Assembly (NCBI GenBank): GCA_963680875.1 | Contig: OY804579.1 | Coordinates: 32,039,804-32,103,803 of the forward strand | Direction: 5' to 3' | DNA length: 64,000 bases | Source of the DNA: Bathymodiolus brooksi | Lineage: Eukaryota; Mollusca; Bivalvia; Mytilida; Modiolidae | Part shown: one piece after another, positions 38,501 through 50,857 of the stretch | How the letters are laid out: each line of letters starts with the position of its first letter | Numbering within the stretch: position 1 is the first letter of the stretch | Translations under genes and position numbers: made by a program | Notes under the pieces: model-generated | What the model was told of the DNA's origin: nothing | The model's database searches: none | What the model saw: the letters and a program-made list of their open reading frames with translations, nothing else

Positions 38501-39105
38501 TCTTCTCATAAGACATAAGACATATATACATAAGACACCCGCTATGTTACTCATATAGTCACCAAGGGTAAGGAGTTCCGTCTTCTCATAAGATATAAGA
38601 CATATTTGCATAAGAAACCCGCTATGTTGCTCATATAGTTACCAAGGGTAAGGATTTCCGTCTTCTCATAAGACATAAGACATACATACATAAGACACCC
38701 GCTATGTTATTCATATAGTCACCAAGGGTAAGGAGTTCCGGCTTCTCATATGACATAAGACATATATACATAAGACACCCGCTATGTTACTCATATAGTC
38801 ACCAAGGGTAAGGAGTTCCATCTTCTCATAAGACATAAGACATACATACATAAGACACCCGCTATGTTACTCATATAGTCACCAAGGGTAAGGAGTTCCG
38901 TCGTCTCATAAGACATAAGACATATATGCATAAGAAACCCGCTATGTTGCTCATATAGTCACCAAGGCTAAGGAGTTCCGTCTTCTCATAAGACATAAGA
39001 CATACATACATAAGAAACCCGCTATGTTACTCATATAGTCACTAAGGGTAAGGAGTTCCGTCTTCTCATAAGACATAAGACATATATGCATAAGACACCC
39101 GCTAT
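35559..39105. repeat. Domain B long unit, downstream copy of the long-range duplication
   Basis: It follows the order of 22985 to about 26203. Equivalent landmarks lie 12581 bp apart at the CCCCAAGCG monomer (23783 and 36364), 12741 bp apart at the 53-bp monomer (24502 and 37243) and 12901 bp apart at the 72-codon frame (25199 and 38100). The two 160-bp steps are two extra monomers each time: CATTAGAC/GTGTTACTC near 37001-37160, and GGCTAAGG/TACATGC near 37456-37615. A 53-bp monomer ends the shared part at 38333-38385, followed by the GTCGTC/GGCTAAGG/AAGAAACCC group at 38866-39025. Confidence 0.75.
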
Positions 39106-41425
39106 GTTGCTCATATAGTCACCAAGAGTAAGGAGTTCCGTCTTCTCATAAGACATAAGACATATATTCATAAGACACCCGCTATGTTACTCATATAGTC
39201 ACCAAGGGTAAGGAGTTCCGTCTTCTCATAAGACATAATACATACATACATAAGACACCCGCTATGTTACTCATATAGTCACCAAGGGTAAGGAGTTCTG
39301 TCTTCTCATAAGACATAAGACATATTTGCATACGACATCCGCTATGTTGCTCATATAGTCACCAAGGGTAAGGAGTTCCGTCTTCTCATAAGACATAAGA
39401 CATACATACATAAGACACCCGCTATGTTACTCATATAGTCACCAAGGGTAAGGAGTTCCGCCTTCTCATAATACATAAGACATATATACATAAGACACCC
39501 GCTATGTTACTCATATAGTCACCAAGGGTAAGGAGTTCCGTCTTCTCATAAGACATAAGACATATATAAATAAGACACCCGCTATGTTACTCATATAGTC
39601 ACCAAGGGTAAGGAGTTCCGTCTTCTCATAAAACATAAGACATATATTCATAAGACACCCGCTATGTTACTCATATAGTCACCAAGGGTAAGGAGTTCGG
39701 TCTTCTCATAAGACATAAGACATACATACATAAGACACCCGCTATGTTACTCATATAGTCACCAAGGGTAAGGAGTTCTGTCTTCTCATAAGACATAAGA
39801 CATATTTGCATAAGACACCCGCTATGTTGCTCATATAGTCACCAAGGGTAAGGAGTTCCGTCTTCTCATAAGACATAAGACATACATACATAAGACACCC
39901 GCTATGTTACTCATATAGTCACCAAGGGTAAGGAGTTCCGCCTTCTCATAATACATTAGACATATATACATAAGACACCCGCTATGTTACTCATATAGTC
40001 ACCAAGGGAAAGGAGTTCCGTCTTCTCATAAGACATAAGACATACATACATAAGACACCCGCTATGTTACTCATATAGTCACCAAGGGTAAGGAGTTCCG
40101 TCTTCTCATAAGACATAAGACATACATACATAAGACACCCGCTATGTTGCTCATATAGTCACCAAGGGTAAGGAGTTCCGTCTTCTCATAAGACATAAGA
40201 CATACATGCATAAGACACCCGCTATGTTACTCATATAGTCACCAAGGGTAAGGAATTCTGTCTTCTCATAAGACATAAGACATATAATCATAAGACACCC
40301 TCTATGTTACTCATATAGTCACCAAGGGTAAAGAGTTCCGTCTTCTCATAAGACATCAGACATATATTCATAAGACACCCGCGATGTTGCTCATATAGTC
40401 ACCAAGGGTAAGGAGTTCCGTCTTCTCATAAGACATAAGACATACATACATAAGACACCCGCTATGTTACTCATATAGTCACCAAGGGTAAGGAGTTCCG
40501 CCTTCTCATAATACATAAGACATATATACATAAGACACCCGCTATGTTACTCATATAGTCACCAAGGGTAAGGAATTCCGTCTTCTCATAAGACATAAGA
40601 CATACATACATAAGACACCCGCTATGTTACTCATATAGTCACCAAGGGTAAGGAGTTCCGTCTTCTCATAAGACATAAGACATACATACATAAGACACCC
40701 GCTATGTTATTCATGTAGTCACCAAGGGTAAGGAGTTCTGTCTTCTCATAAGACATAAGACATATATTCATAAGACACCCGCTATGTTACTCATATAGTC
40801 ACCAAGGGTAAGGAGTTCCGTCTTCTCATAAGACATAAGACATATTTGCATAAGACATCCGCTATGTTGCTCATATAGTCACCAAGGGTAAGGAATTCCG
40901 TCTTCTCATAAGACATAAGACATACATACATAAGAAACCCGCTATGTTACTCATATAGTCACCAAGGGTAAGGAGTTCCGCCTTCTCATAATACATAAGA
41001 CATATATACATAAGACACCCGCTATGTTACTCATATAGTCACCAAGGGTAAGGAGTTCCGTCTTCTCATAAGACATAAGACATACATACATAAGACACCC
41101 GCTATGTTGCTCATATAGTCACCAAGGGTAAGGAGTTCAGTCTTCTCATAAGACATAAGACATATATACATAAGACAACCTCTATGTTACTCATATAGTC
41201 ACCAAGGGTAAGGAGTTCCGTCTTCACATAAGACATAAGACATACATACATAAGACACCCACTATGTTACTCATATAGTCACCAAGGGTAATGAGTTCCG
41301 TCTTCTCATAAGACATAAGACATATATGCATAAGACACCCGCTATGTTGCTCATATAGTCACCAAGGGTAAGGTGTTTCGTCTTCTCATAAGACATAAGC
41401 CATATATACATAAGACATCCGCTAT
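39106..41425. repeat. Transitional stretch with a 6-7-monomer beat
   Basis: About 29 monomers of 80 bp without a length-variant anchor. The GCCTTCTCATAATAC monomer recurs at 39426, 39906, 40466 and 40946, spacings of 480, 560 and 480 bp. In most cycles a TTTGCAT-type monomer and a GTTGCTC/TACATAC monomer precede it. Private substitutions are frequent (ATATAAATAAG near 39566, TTCGGTC near 39696, ATAATCATAAG near 40294, GCGATG near 40382, CTTCACAT near 41224), more than in the neighbouring units. This fits an older or less homogenised piece between domains B and C. Confidence 0.65.
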
Positions 41426-42304
41426 GTTACTCATATAGTCACCAAGGGTAAGGAGTTCTGCCTTCTCAAAAGACATAAGACATATATTCATAAGTCACCC
41501 GCTATGTTGCTCATATAGTCACCAAGGGTAAGGAGTTCCGTCTTCTCAAAAGACATAAGACATACATACATAAGACACCCGCTATGTTACTCATATAGTC
41601 CCCAAGCGTAAGGAGTTCCGCCTTCTCATAATACATAAGACATATATACATATGACACCCGCTATGTTACTCATATAGTCATCAAGGATAAGGAGTTCCG
41701 TCTTCTCATAAGACATAAGACATACATACATAAGACACCTGCTATGTTGCTCATATAGTCACCAAGGGTAAGTAGTTCAGTCTTCTCATAAGACATAAGA
41801 CACATATACATAAGACAACCGCTATTTTGCTCATATAGTCACCAAGGGTAAGGAGTTCCGTCTTCTCATAAGACATACGACATATATACATAAGACACCC
41901 GCTATATTACTCATATAGTCACCAAGAGTAAGGAGTTCTTCTTCTCATAAGACATAAGACATACATACATAAGACACCTGCTATGTTGCTCATACAGTCA
42001 CCAAGGGTAAGCAGTTCAGTCTTCTCATAAGACATAAGACATATATACATAAGACACCCGCTATGTTACTCATATAGTCATCAAGGATAAGGAGTTCCGT
42101 CTTCTCATAAGACATTAGACATACATATATAAGGCACCCGCTGTGTTACTCATATAGTCACCAAGGGTAAGGAGTTCCGTCTTCTCATAAGACATAAGAC
42201 ATATATACATCAGACACCCGCTATGTTACTCATATAGTCAACAAGGGTAAGGAGTTCCGTCTTCTCATAAGACATAAGACATATATACATAAGACACCCA
42301 CTAT

Positions 42305-43395
42305 GTTCCTTATATAGTTACCAAGGTAAGCAGCTCCGTGATAAGACACCCGCCATGTTACTCATATAGTCACCAAGGGAAAGGAGTTCCGTCTTCTCAT
42401 AAGACATAAGACATATATACATAAGAAACCCGCTATGTTACTCATATAGTCACCAAGGGTAAGGAGTTCCGTCTTCTCATAAGACATAAGACATATATGC
42501 ATAAGACACCCGCTATGTTGCTCATATAGTCACCAAGGCTAAGGAGTTCCGTCTTCTCATAAGACATAAGACATATATACATAAGACACCCGCTATGTTA
42601 CTCATATAGTCACCAGGATAAGGAGTTCTGCCTTCTCATAAGACATAAGACATATATTCATAAGACACCCGCTATGTTACTCATATAGTCACCAAGGGTA
42701 AGGAGTTCCGTCTTCTCATAAGATATAAGACATATTTGCATAAGACACCCGCTATGTTGCTCATATAGTTACCAAGGGTAAGGAGTTCCGTCTTCTCATA
42801 AGACATAAGACATACATACATAAGACACCCGCTATGTTATTCATATAGTCACAAAGGTTAAGGAGTTCCGTCTTCTCATAAGACATAAGACATATATACA
42901 TAAGACACCCGCTATGTTACTCATATAGTCACCAAGGGTAAGGAGTTCTGCCTTCTCATAAGACATAGGACATATATACATAAGACACCTGCTATGTTAC
43001 TCATATAGTCACCAAGGGTAAGGAGTTCAGTCTTCTCATAAGACATAAGACATATATGCATAAGACACCCGCTATCTTGCTCATATAGTCACCAAGGGTA
43101 AGGAGTTCCGTCTTCTCATAAGACATAAGACATATATACATAAGACACCCGTTATGTTACTCATATAGTCACCAAGGGTAAGGAGTTTCATCTTCTCATA
43201 AGACATAAGACATACATACATAAGACACCCGCTATGTTACTCATATAGTCACCAAGGGTAAGGAGTTCCGTCTTCTCATAAGACATAAGACATATATGCA
43301 TAAGACACCCGCTATGTTACTCATATAGTCACCAAGGGTAAGGAGTTCCGTCTTCTCATAAGACATAAGACATATATACATAAGACACCCACTAT
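42305..43395. repeat. Domain C unit, 14 monomers, 1091 bp
   Basis: The anchor is 52 bp because CCAAGGTAAG has lost one G. The unit contains GGGAAAGG (42357), GGCTAAGG, a 79-bp monomer with CACCAGGATAAGG (about 42597), the GATATAAG/TTTGCAT and AGTTACC pair, and a TATCTTGCTC start (about 43077). It lacks the TTCCATC/GTCGTC and CTCAAAAGAC blocks seen in longer domain C units. Confidence 0.7.
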
Positions 43396-46326
43396 GTTCC
43401 TTATATAGTCACCAAGGGTAAGCAGCTCCGTGATAAGACACCCGCCATGTTACTCATATAGTCATCAAGGGAAAGGAGTTCCGTCTTTTCATAAGACATA
43501 AGACATATATACATAAGACACCCGCTATGTTGCTCATATAGTCACCAAGGCTAAGGAGTTGCGTCTTCTCATAAGACATAAGACATACATACATAAGACA
43601 CCCGCTATGTTACTCATATAGTCACCAAGGGTAAGGAGTTCTGTCTTCTCATAAGATATAAGACATATTTGCATAAGACACCCGCTATGTTGCTCATATA
43701 GTTACCAAGGGTAAGGAGTTCCGTCTTCTCATAAGACATAAGACATACATACATAAGACACCCGCAATGTTATTCATATAGTCACCAAAGGTAAGGAGTT
43801 CGGCTTATCATAAGACATAAGACATATATACATAAGACACCCGCTATGTTACTCATATAGTCACCAAGGGTAAGGAGTTCCATCTTCTCATAAGACATAA
43901 GACATACATACATAAGACACCCGCTATGTTACTCATATAGTCACCAAGGTAAGGAGTTCCGTCGTCTCATAAGACATAAGACATATATGCATAAGACACC
44001 CGCTATGTTGCTCATATAGTCACCAAGGCTAAGGAGTTCCGTCTTCTCATAAGACATAAGACATACATACATAAGACACCCGCTATGTTACTCATATATT
44101 CACCAAGGGTAAGGAGTTCCCTCTTCTCATAAGACATAGGACATATATGCATAAGACACCCGCTATGTTGCTCATATAGTCACCAAGGGTAAGGAGTTTC
44201 GTCTTCTCATAAGACATAAAACATATATACATAAGACACCCGCTATGTTACTCATATAGTCACCAAGGGTAAGGAGTTCCGTCTTCTCATAAGACATAAG
44301 ACATATATTCATAAGACACCCGCTATGTTACTCATATAGTCACCAAGGGTAAGGAGTTCCGTCTTCTCATAAGACATAAGACATACATGCATAAGACACC
44401 CGCTATGTTACTCATATAGTCACCAAGGGTAAGGAATTCTGTCTTCTCATAAGACATAAGACATATATTCATAAGACACCCTCTATGTTACTCATATAGT
44501 CACCAAGGGTAAGGAGTTCCGTCTTCTCATAAGACATAAGACATATTTGCATAAGACACCCGATGATGTTGCTCATATAGTCACCAAGGGTAAGGAGTTC
44601 CGTCTTCTCATAAGACATAAGACATACATACATAAGACACCCGCTATGTTACTCATATAGTCACCAAGGGTAAGGAGTTCCGCCTTCTCATAATACATAA
44701 GACATATATACATAAGACACCCGCTATGTTACTCATATAGTCACCAAGGGTAAGGAGTTCCGTCTTCTCATAAGACATAAGACATACATACATAAGACAC
44801 CCGCTATGTTATTCATGTAGTCACCAAGGGTAAGGAGTTCTGTCTTCTCATAAGACATAAGACATATATTCATAAGACACCCGCTATGTTACTCATATAG
44901 TCAGCAAGGGTAAGGAGTTCCGTCTTCTCATAAGACATAAGACATACATACATAAGACACCCGCTATGTTACTCATATAGTCACCAAGGGTAAGGAGTTC
45001 CGCCTTCTCATAATACATAAGACATATATACATAAGACACCCGCTATGTTACTCATATAGTCACCAAGGGTAAGGAGTTCCGTCTTCTCATAAGACATAA
45101 GACATACATACATAAGACACCCGCTATGTTGCTCATATAGTCACCAAGGGTAAGGAGTTCAGTCTTCTCATAAGACATAAGACATATATACATAAGGCAA
45201 CCTCTATGTTACTCATATAGTCACCAAGGGTAAGGAGTTCCGTCTTCTCATAAGACATAAGACATACATACATAAGACACCCACTATGTTACTCATATAG
45301 TCACCAAGGGTAATGAGTTCCGTCTTCTCATAAGACATAAGACATATATGCATAAGACACCCGCTATGTTGCTCATATAGTCACCAAGGGTAAGGAGTTT
45401 CGTCTTCTCATAAGACATAAGCCATATATACATAAGACATCCGCTATGTTACTCATATAGTCACCAAGGGTAAGGAGTTCTGCCTTCTCAAAAGACATAA
45501 GACATATATTCATAAGTCACCCGCTATGTTGCTCATATAGTCACCAAGGGTAAGGAGTTCCGTCTTCTCAAAAGACATAAGACATACATACATAAGACAC
45601 CCGCTATGTTACTCATATAGTCCCCAAGCGTAAGGAGTTCCGCCTTCTCATAATACATAAGACATATATACATATGACACCCGCTATGTTATTCATATAA
45701 TCACCAAAGGTAAGGAGTTCCGTCTTCTCATAAGACGCAAGAAATATATACATAAGACACCCGCTATGTTACTCATATAGTCACCAAGGGTAAAGAGTTC
45801 GCTTTCTCATAATACATAAGACATATATACATAAGACACCCGCTATGTTATTCATATAGTCACCAAAGGTAAGGAGTTCCGTCTTCTCATAAGACATAAG
45901 ACATACATACATAAGACACCCGCTATGTTACTCATATAGTCACCAAGGGTAAGGAGTTCCGTCTTCTCATAAGACATAAGACATACATACATAAGACACC
46001 TGCTATGTTGCTCATATAGTCACCAAGGGAAAGGAGTTCCGTCTTCTCATAAGACATAAGACATATATGCATAAGACACCCGCTATCTTGCTCATATAGT
46101 CACCAAGGGTAAGGAGTTCCGTCTTCTCATAAGACATAAGACATACATACATAAGAAACCCGCTATGTTACTCATATAGTCACCAAGGGTAAGGAGTTCC
46201 GTCTTCTCATAAGACATAAGACATATATGCATAAGACACCCGCTATGTTACTCATATAGTCACCAAGGGTAAGGAGTTCCGTCTTCTCATAAGACATAAG
46301 ACATATATACATAAGACACCCACTAT
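43396..46326. repeat. Domain C long unit, 37 monomers, 2931 bp
   Basis: It opens with the 53-bp monomer and carries both main parts of the domain C order. Single-base indels not seen elsewhere are TTCGGCTTATC near 43799, CACCAAGGTAAGG near 43943 and CCGATGATG near 44571. The CTCAAAAGAC pair lies near 45487 and 45567, followed by CCCCAAGCG (about 45618) and the 79-bp AAAGAGTTCGC monomer (about 45790). The unit ends with GTTCCTTATAAAGTC in the next anchor. Confidence 0.7.
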
Positions 46327-49300
46327 GTTCCTTATAAAGTCACCAAGGGTAAGCAGCTCCGTGATAAGACACCCGCCATGTTACTCATATAGTCACCAAG
46401 GGAAAGGAGTTCCGTCTTCTCATAAGACATAAGACATATATACATAAGACACCCGCTATGTTGCTCATATAGTCACCAAGGCTAAGGAGTTGCGTCTTCT
46501 CATAAGACATAAGACATACATACATAAGACACCCGCTATGTTACTCATATAGTCACCAAGGGTAAGGAGTTCCGTCTTCTCATAAGATATAAGACATATT
46601 TGCATAAGACACCCGCTATGTTGCTCATATAGTTACCAAGGGTAAGGAGTTCCGTCTTCTCATAAGACATAAGACATACATACATAAGACACCCGCAATG
46701 TTATTCATATAGTCACCAAGGGTAAGGAGTTCCGGCTTCTCATAAGACATAAGACATATATACATAAGACACCCGCTATGTTACTCATATAGTCACCAAG
46801 GGTAAGGAGTTCCATCTTCTCATAAGACATAAGACATACATACATAAGACACCCGCTATGTTACTCATATAGTCACCAAGGGTAAGGAGTTCCGTCGTCT
46901 CATAAGACATAAGACATATATGCATAAGACACCCGCTATGTTGCTCATATAGTCACCAAGGCTAAGGAGTTCCGTCTTCTCATAAGACATAAGACATACA
47001 TACATAAGACACCCGCTATGTTACTCATATATTCACCAAGGGTAAGGAGTTCCCTCTTCTCATAAGACATAGGACATATATGCATAAGACACCCGCTATG
47101 TTGCTCATATAGTCACCAAGGGTAAGGAGTTCCGTCTTCTCATAAGACATAAGACATATATACATAAGACACCCGCTATGTTACTCATATAGTCACCAAG
47201 GGTAAGGAGTTCCGTCTTCTCATAAGACATAAGACATATATTCATAAGACACCCGCTATGTTACTCATATAGTCACCAAGGGTAAGGAGTTCCGTCTTCT
47301 CATAAGACATAAGACATACATACATAAGACACCCGCTATGTTACTCATATAGTCATCAAGGGTAAGGAGTTCTGTCTTCTCATAAGACATAAGACATATA
47401 TTCATAAGACACCATCTATGTTACTCATATAGTCACCAAGGGTAAGGAGTTCCGTCTTCTCATAAGACATAAGACATATTTGCATAAGACACCCGCTATG
47501 TTGCTCATATAGTCACCAAGGGTAAGGAGTTCCGTCTTCTCATAAGACATAAGACATACATACATAAGACACCCGCTATGTTACTCATATAGTCACCAAG
47601 GGTAAGGAGTTCCGCCTTCTCATAATACATAAGACATATATACATAAGACACCCGCTATGTTACTCATATAGTCACCAAGGGTAAGGAGTTCCGTCTTCT
47701 CATAAGACATAAGACATATATACATAAGACACCCGCTATGTTACTCATATAGTCACCAAGGGTAAGGAGTTCCATCTTCTCATAAGACATAAGACATACA
47801 TACATAAGACACCCGCTATGTTACTCATATAGTCAGCAAGGGTAAGGAGTTCCGTCGTCTCATAAGACATAAGACATATATGCATAAGACACCCGCTATG
47901 TTGCTCATATAGTCACCAAGGCTAAGGAGTTCCGTCTTCTCATAAGACATAAGACATACATACATAAGACACCCGCTATGTTACTCATATATTCACCAAG
48001 GGTAAGGAGTTCCCTCTTCTCATAAGACATAGGACATATATGCATAAGACACCCGCTATGTTGCTCATATAGTCACCAAGGGTAAGGAGTTCCGTCTTCT
48101 CATAAGACATAAGACATATATACATAAGACACCCGCTATGTTACTCATATAGTCACCAAGGGTAAGGAGTTCCGTCTTCTCATAAGACATAAGACATATA
48201 TTTATAAGACACCCGCTATGTTACTCATATAGTCACCAAGGGTAAGGAGTTCCGTCTTCTCATAAGACATAAGACATACATACATAAGACACCCGCTATG
48301 TTACTCATATAGTCATCAAGGGTAAGGAGTTCTGTCTTCTCATAAGACATAAGACATATATTCATAAGACACCATCTATGTTACTCATATAGTCACCAAG
48401 GGTAAGGAGTTCCGTCTTCTCATAAGACATAAGACATATTTGCATAAGACACCCGCTATGTTGCTCATATAGTCACCAAGGGTAAGGAGTTCCGTCTTCT
48501 CATAAGACATAAGACATACATACATAAGACACCCGCTATGTTACTCATATAGTCACCAAGGGTAAGGAGTTCCGCCTTCTCATAATACATAAGACATATA
48601 TACATAAGACACCCGCTATGTTACTCATATAGTCACCAAGGGTAAGGAATTCCGTCTTCTCATAAGACATAAGACATACATACATAAGACACCCGCTATG
48701 TTACTCATATAGTCACCAAGGGTAAGGAGTTCCGTCTTCTCATAAGACATAAGACATATATACATAAGACACCCGCTATGTTACTCATATAGTCACCAAG
48801 GGTAAGGAGTTCCGTCTTCTCATAATACATAAGACATATATACATAAGACACCCGCTATGTTACTCATATAGTCACCAAGGGTAAGGAATTCCGTCTTCT
48901 CATAAGACATAAGACATGCATACATAAGACACCCGCTATGTTACTCATATAGTCACCAAGGGTAAGGAGTTCTGTCTTCTCATAAGACATAAGACATATA
49001 TTCATAAGACACCCGCTATGTTACTCATATAGTCACCAAGGGTAAGGAGTTCCGTCTTCTCATAAGACATAAGACATATTTGCATAAGACATCCGCTATG
49101 TTGCTCATATAGTCACCAAGGGTAAGGAATTCCGTCTTCTCATAAGACATAAGACATACATACATAAGACACCCGCTATGTTACTCATATAGTCACCAAG
49201 GGTAAGGAGTTCCGCCTTCTCATAATACATAAGACATATATACATAAGACACCCGCTATGTTACTCATATAGTCACCAAGGGTAAGGAGTTCCGTCTTCT

Positions 49301-50857
49301 CATAAGACATAAGACATACATACATAAGACACCCGCTATGTTGCTCATATAGTCACCAAAGGTAAGGAGTTCAGTCTTCTCATAAGACATAAGACATATA
49401 TACATAAGGCAACCTCTATGTTACTCATATAGTCACCAAGGGTAAGGAGTTCCGTCTTCTCATAAGACATAAGACATACATACATAAGACACCCACTATG
49501 TTACTCATATAGTCACCAAGGGTAATGAGTTCCGTCTTCTCATAAGACATAAGACATATATGCATAAGACACCCGCTATGTTGCTCATATAGTCACCAAG
49601 GGTAAGGAGTTTCGTCTTCTCATAAGACATAAGCCATATATACATAAGACATCCGCTATGTTACTCATATAGTCACCAAGGGTAAGGAGTTCTGCCTTCT
49701 CAAAAGACATAAGACATATATTCATAAGTCACCCGCTATGTTGCTCATATAGTCACCAAGGGTAAGGAGTTCCGTCTTCTCAAAAGACATAAGACATACA
49801 TACATAAGACACCCGCTATGTTACTCATATAGTCCCCAAGCGTAAGGAGTTCCGCCTTCTCATAATACATAAGACATATATACATATGACACCCGCTATG
49901 TTATTCATATAATCACCAAAGGTAAGGAGTTCCGTCTTCTCATAAGACGCAAGAAATATATACATAAGACACCCGCTATGTTACTCATATAGTCACCAAG
50001 GGTAAAGAGTTCGCTTTCTCATAATACATAAGACATATATACATAAGACACCCGCTATGTTATTCATATAGTCACCAAAGGTAAGGAGTTCCGTCTTCTC
50101 ATAAGACATAAGACATACATACATAAGACACCCGCTATGTTACTCATATAGTCACCAAGGGTAAGGAGTTCCGTCTTCTCATAAGACATAAGACATACAT
50201 ACATAAGACACCTGCTATGTTGCTCATATAGACACCAAGGGTAAGGAGTTCAGTCTTCTCATAAGACATAAGACACATATACATAAGACACCCGCTATTT
50301 TGCTCATATAGTCACCAAGGGTAAGGAGTTCCGTCTTCTCATAAGACATACGACATATATACATAAGACACCCGCTATGTTACTCATATAGTCACCAAGA
50401 GTAAGGAGATCTTCTTCTCATAAGACATAAGACATACATACATAAGACACCTGCTATGTTGCTCATACAGTCACCAAGGGTAAGCAGTTCAGTCTTCTCA
50501 TAAGACATAAGACATATATACATAAGACACCCGCTATGTTACTCATATAGTCACCAAGGGAAAGGAGTTCCGTCTTCTCATAAGACATAAGACATATATG
50601 CATAAGACACCAGCTATCTTGCTCATATAGTCACCAAGGGTAAGGAGTTCCGTCTTCTCATAAGACATAAGACATATATACATAAGACACCCGTTATGTT
50701 ACTCATATAGTCACCAAGGGTAAGGAGTTTCATCTTCTCATAAGACATAAGACATACATACATAAGAAACCCGCTATGTTACTCATATAGTCACCAAGGG
50801 TAAGGAGTTCCGTCTTCTCATAAGACATAAGACATATATGCATAAGACACCCGCTAT
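46327..50857. repeat. Domain C longest unit, 57 monomers, 4531 bp
   Basis: The unit is enlarged by a 960-bp internal tandem duplication (46780-47739 and 47740-48699). After it come two further near-repeats of a GCCTTC or ATAATAC monomer followed by GGAATTCC (48540-48939). The remainder follows the long domain C order, with CTCAAAAGAC near 49700 and 49780, CCCCAAGCG near 49826, a 79-bp AAAGAGTTCGC monomer and a 79-bp GAGATCTTC monomer near 50400. It ends with TATCTTGCTC, TTTCATC and TATATGC monomers directly before the hybrid 53-bp anchor at 50858. Confidence 0.7.
46780..48699. repeat. Tandem duplication of 12 monomers (2 x 960 bp)
   Basis: Monomers 46780-47739 are repeated at 47740-48699 with an exact 960-bp offset. 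Shared rare states include CATATATTCACC with TTCCCTC (47020 and 47980), GTCATCAAGG with ACACCATCTAT (47340 and 48300) and the TTTGCAT monomer after it. Differences include GTCAGCAAGG at 47820 and TTTATAAG near 48200 in the second copy. The monomer at 47660 is the recombinant joint: it ends in the TATATAC state of the monomer before TTCCATC, whereas its counterpart at 48620 is GGAATTCC/TACATAC. Confidence 0.8.

Larger units (their letters stand above)
22985..39105. repeat. Domain B: HOR array with 14-monomer, 1118-bp unit and longer variants
   Basis: The domain keeps the 78-bp anchor but has none of the 65/73-bp clusters of domain A. Anchors fall at 22985, 26444, 27482, 29560, 30678, 31796, 34441 and 35559. 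The recurrent spacing is 1118 bp (14 monomers); the others are 3459, 1038, 2078 and 2645 bp. Domain-specific states are ACATCAGAC with TTTGCATAAG (start 23065 and equivalents), ATAGGACATAC, TTCCTTC, CCCCAAGCG, GGATAAGG with ACCTGCT, ACAAAAGACACATATAC, TATTTTGCTC, and GTCGTC with AAGAAACCC. The first 14 or so monomers parallel the block after the last domain A anchor, suggesting common descent. Confidence 0.8.

Noticed and set aside
43396..43448. Transposon remnant or insertion-site scar at the 53-bp monomers
   Set aside because: All bases of the short monomer align to the standard monomer after a 27-bp deletion and substitutions; no foreign sequence or target-site duplication is present.
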